DNA from: Gammaproteobacteria bacterium
Lineage (GTDB): Bacteria > Pseudomonadota > Gammaproteobacteria > Ga0077536
Direction: 5' to 3'
Assembly (NCBI GenBank): GCA_009692265.1
Contig: SHZM01000026.1
Location: forward strand, 1 to 44,585
Length of the DNA: 44,585 bases
Shown here: positions 42,638 to 44,585 of the stretch, one piece after another
Layout: every line of letters starts with the position of its first letter
Numbering within the stretch: position 1 is the stretch's first letter
Translations under genes and position numbers: made by a program
Notes under the pieces: generated by a model
Told to the model about the DNA's origin: nothing
What the model saw: the letters and a program-made list of their open reading frames with translations, nothing else
The model's database searches: none

Positions 42638-44485
42638 ATGGAACCCGTAGAAGAGATCGAATCCACCGATGAGCAATCACAGCTCAAAAAATTGATTGCG
42701 AAGGGCAAGGAGCAAGGGTTTCTAACCTACCACGAGGTCAACGATCACCTGCCGGACGACATTGTCGATCCTGAGCAGATCGAAGACATCATCAACATGA
42801 TCAACGACATGGGGATCACCGTCCACGAGACGGCGCCGGACCTCGATGCGATCCTCATGAATGAACCGGAAGTCGATGAAGAAGCGGCTGAAGAGGCCGC
42901 TGCAGCCATCGCCGCCGTCGACACTGAATTTGGCCGCACCACCGACCCGGTACGCATGTACATGCGCGAAATGGGCACGGTGGATCTGCTCACCCGCGAG
43001 GGCGAAATCAAAATCGCGCGACGGATTGAGGACGGCCTTAACCAAGTCCTGTCAGCACTCGCCGACTTCCCGTCAGTGGCCGAAACCTTCCTCGCGGAAT
43101 ACGACCGCACCGCCACGACCGATGGGAAGATTACCGAAGTCATAAACGGATTTATCGATCTCAACGCAGGGACCGCCGAAGTGCGCGAGGACGTGGTGCT
43201 AGCCGAGCCCGAAAGCGCCCCGCCGACTAGTGACGAAGAAGAAAGCGGTGATGACGCAGCGGACCCGATTCCGAATCAGCTCGATCCCGAGGAAGTGAAA
43301 ACCCGCTTTGAAGATTTTCGCAAGTTGCGCAAGAAAGTGCAGGCAGCGACCAAACGCAATGGGCGTGGTCACGCGAAAACCCTCGAGGCCCGCAAGGAAC
43401 TCCAAGAAAAATTCCTGGAATTCAAACTGGTTCCGCGCATGTCGGAACAACTCGGTGCGCAAGTCCGGCTGGTCATCGACGAAATTCGGCAACAAGAAAA
43501 AATCATCATGGATATCTGCGTGAAGCAATCCAAGATGCCACGGAAGGATTTTCTCAATATCTTCATTGATCGCGAAACCGACGATGGTTGGCTGAAGACG
43601 CTGCTGCGTCAGAAGAAACCATTTGTCCCCGCGTTGAAAGAGCGCGCGGACGAGATCCAGAAAGTGCAAGAGTGCCTGGTCGTGATGGAGCAGACCAGCG
43701 GCATGCAGATCAGCGAGATGAAAGATATCAACCGCCGGATGTCGATCGGCGAAGCCAAGGCGCGCCGGGCCAAAAAAGAAATGGTCGAGGCGAATCTTCG
43801 TTTGGTGATCTCGATTGCCAAGAAATACACCAACCGCGGTCTGCTGTTCCTGGATTTAATTCAAGAAGGCAACATCGGTTTGATGAAAGCGGTCGATAAA
43901 TTTGAATATCGTCGCGGCTACAAATTCTCGACCTACGCGACCTGGTGGATCCGGCAGGCGATCACCCGCTCGATCGCGGACCAGGCCCGGACGATCCGAA
44001 TTCCAGTTCACATGATCGAGACGATCAACAAGCTCAACCGCATTTCGCGGCAAATACTGCAAGAAAAAGGGCGTGAACCGACGCCGGAAGAACTCGCGCA
44101 ACGCATGGAGATGCAGGAAGACAAAATCCGCAAAGTACTGAAAATCGCCAAAGAACCAATCTCGATGGAAACCCCGATCGGCGACGACGACGATTCACAT
44201 CTCGGCGACTTCATTGAAGATATTAATATTCAATCGCCAGTGGACTCAGCGACCTTCGAAGGCTTGTGCCGAAGCACGCGAGAAGTATTGGAAGGCCTAA
44301 CCCCGCGCGAAGCCAAAGTATTGCGAATGCGCTTCGGTATCGACATGAATACCGATCACACCCTGGAAGAAGTCGGCAAACAATTCGACGTCACCCGCGA
44401 GCGAATCCGGCAGATAGAAGCCAAGGCGCTGCGCAAACTGCGGCATCCCTCGCGCTCAGAGCGTCTGCGCACGTTCCTCGATTAG
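42638..44485 (+). CDS. rpoD: RNA polymerase primary sigma factor RpoD (sigma-70)
   Basis: The 615-residue group 1 sigma factor has region 1.1 ([20 protein letters not shown]), region 1.2 ([20 protein letters not shown]), a long acidic non-conserved insert, region 2 with [18 protein letters not shown] near residue 428, region 3, and region 4 with [17 protein letters not shown] near 585-601. It directs transcription of housekeeping genes. I take the ATG at 42638, eight or so bases after AAGG. A TTG at 42620 is in frame and would add six residues. The usual upstream neighbour dnaG is absent; cysNC is there instead. Confidence 0.97.
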   Translation: MEPVEEIESTDEQSQLKKLIAKGKEQGFLTYHEVNDHLPDDIVDPEQIEDIINMINDMGITVHETAPDLDAILMNEPEVDEEAAEEAAAAIAAVDTEFGRTTDPVRMYMREMGTVDLLTREGEIKIARRIEDGLNQVLSALADFPSVAETFLAEYDRTATTDGKITEVINGFIDLNAGTAEVREDVVLAEPESAPPTSDEEESGDDAADPIPNQLDPEEVKTRFEDFRKLRKKVQAATKRNGRGHAKTLEARKELQEKFLEFKLVPRMSEQLGAQVRLVIDEIRQQEKIIMDICVKQSKMPRKDFLNIFIDRETDDGWLKTLLRQKKPFVPALKERADEIQKVQECLVVMEQTSGMQISEMKDINRRMSIGEAKARRAKKEMVEANLRLVISIAKKYTNRGLLFLDLIQEGNIGLMKAVDKFEYRRGYKFSTYATWWIRQAITRSIADQARTIRIPVHMIETINKLNRISRQILQEKGREPTPEELAQRMEMQEDKIRKVLKIAKEPISMETPIGDDDDSHLGDFIEDINIQSPVDSATFEGLCRSTREVLEGLTPREAKVLRMRFGIDMNTDHTLEEVGKQFDVTRERIRQIEAKALRKLRHPSRSERLRTFLD

Positions 44486-44495
44486 CCACACGTAG

Positions 44496-44525
44496 ACCAG
44501 GGACAGATTTAAATCTGTCCCTGGT
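44496..44525. repeat. 30-bp perfect palindrome after rpoD (REP-like or terminator)
   Basis: ACCAGGGACAGATTT at 44496-44510 is followed at once by its exact reverse complement ending at 44525. It lies 10 bases after the rpoD stop and 12 before the tRNA. There is no T-run, and with no spacer the hairpin loop would consume a few A-T pairs. The GGGACAGATTT core recurs in many environmental proteobacterial genomes as a dispersed palindrome (general knowledge, not checked). It may stop rpoD transcription. Confidence 0.8.
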
Positions 44526-44536
44526 TCAACTCCACC

Positions 44537-44585
<49 letters not shown>

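Overview
The window looks like a chromosomal segment of a gammaproteobacterium, moderately GC-rich by eye. The main clue is the order leuS-lptE-holA-proA-nadD-rsfS-rlmH-maf, which matches the arrangement in pseudomonads and relatives. A BepA-type M48 protease, an LplT-Aas-type lysophospholipid recycling protein, phoB-phoR, cysD-cysNC and a group 1 sigma-70 factor agree with this. The species cannot be named from the sequence. PPi-linked glycolysis, a lanthanide-type alcohol dehydrogenase and many LLM/VOC/amidohydrolase genes suggest an environmental generalist with accessory catabolic capacity, not an enteric bacterium.

Layout. Positions 1-170 hold the tail and probable right end of an IS3-family insertion sequence. 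Positions 220-3836 form a compact co-directional catabolic cluster: LLM oxidoreductase, VOC protein, amidohydrolase, SDR. A lipoprotein, phoR and phoB follow on the minus strand (3847-6750). A small ComEA-like DNA-binding protein, whose signal peptide appears frameshifted, ends at a good terminator. Positions 7562-15104 are the core leuS-to-maf run (translation, LPS export, replication, proline, NAD, ribosome functions). On the minus strand come a fatty acid desaturase, a K+-independent membrane pyrophosphatase (hppA) and a PPi-dependent phosphofructokinase (pfp). On the plus strand, 20098-24025 holds bepA, a 5'-truncated glycogen synthase fragment, a threonine dehydratase-like enzyme and a pirin. 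A 1149-residue fusion of transporter, acyltransferase and acyl-ACP synthetase lies at 24054-27503.

A palindrome-rich intergenic patch (27579-27716) separates this from a second accessory region, 27859-39490. It holds a DUF4177-like protein, a CrtC/lipocalin-like DUF protein, a quinoprotein alcohol dehydrogenase with its MoxJ-like partner, a BKACE enzyme, a second LLM oxidoreductase, an ecdysteroid-kinase-like phosphotransferase, a two-module VOC protein, a D-aminoacylase-like enzyme, a second ACMSD-like amidohydrolase and a DDN-type deazaflavin enzyme. The window ends with sulfate activation (cysD, cysNC), rpoD, a 30-bp perfect palindrome and the 5' part of a CAU-anticodon tRNA.

How genes may work together. 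hppA and pfp form a PPi economy: Pfp uses PPi as phosphoryl donor and HppA turns PPi into a proton gradient. The two LLM/VOC/amidohydrolase clusters use the same families and look like parallel or split parts of a catabolic pathway with unknown substrate; this is the best candidate here for something undescribed. I saw no CRISPR array, defence island, prophage or integron.
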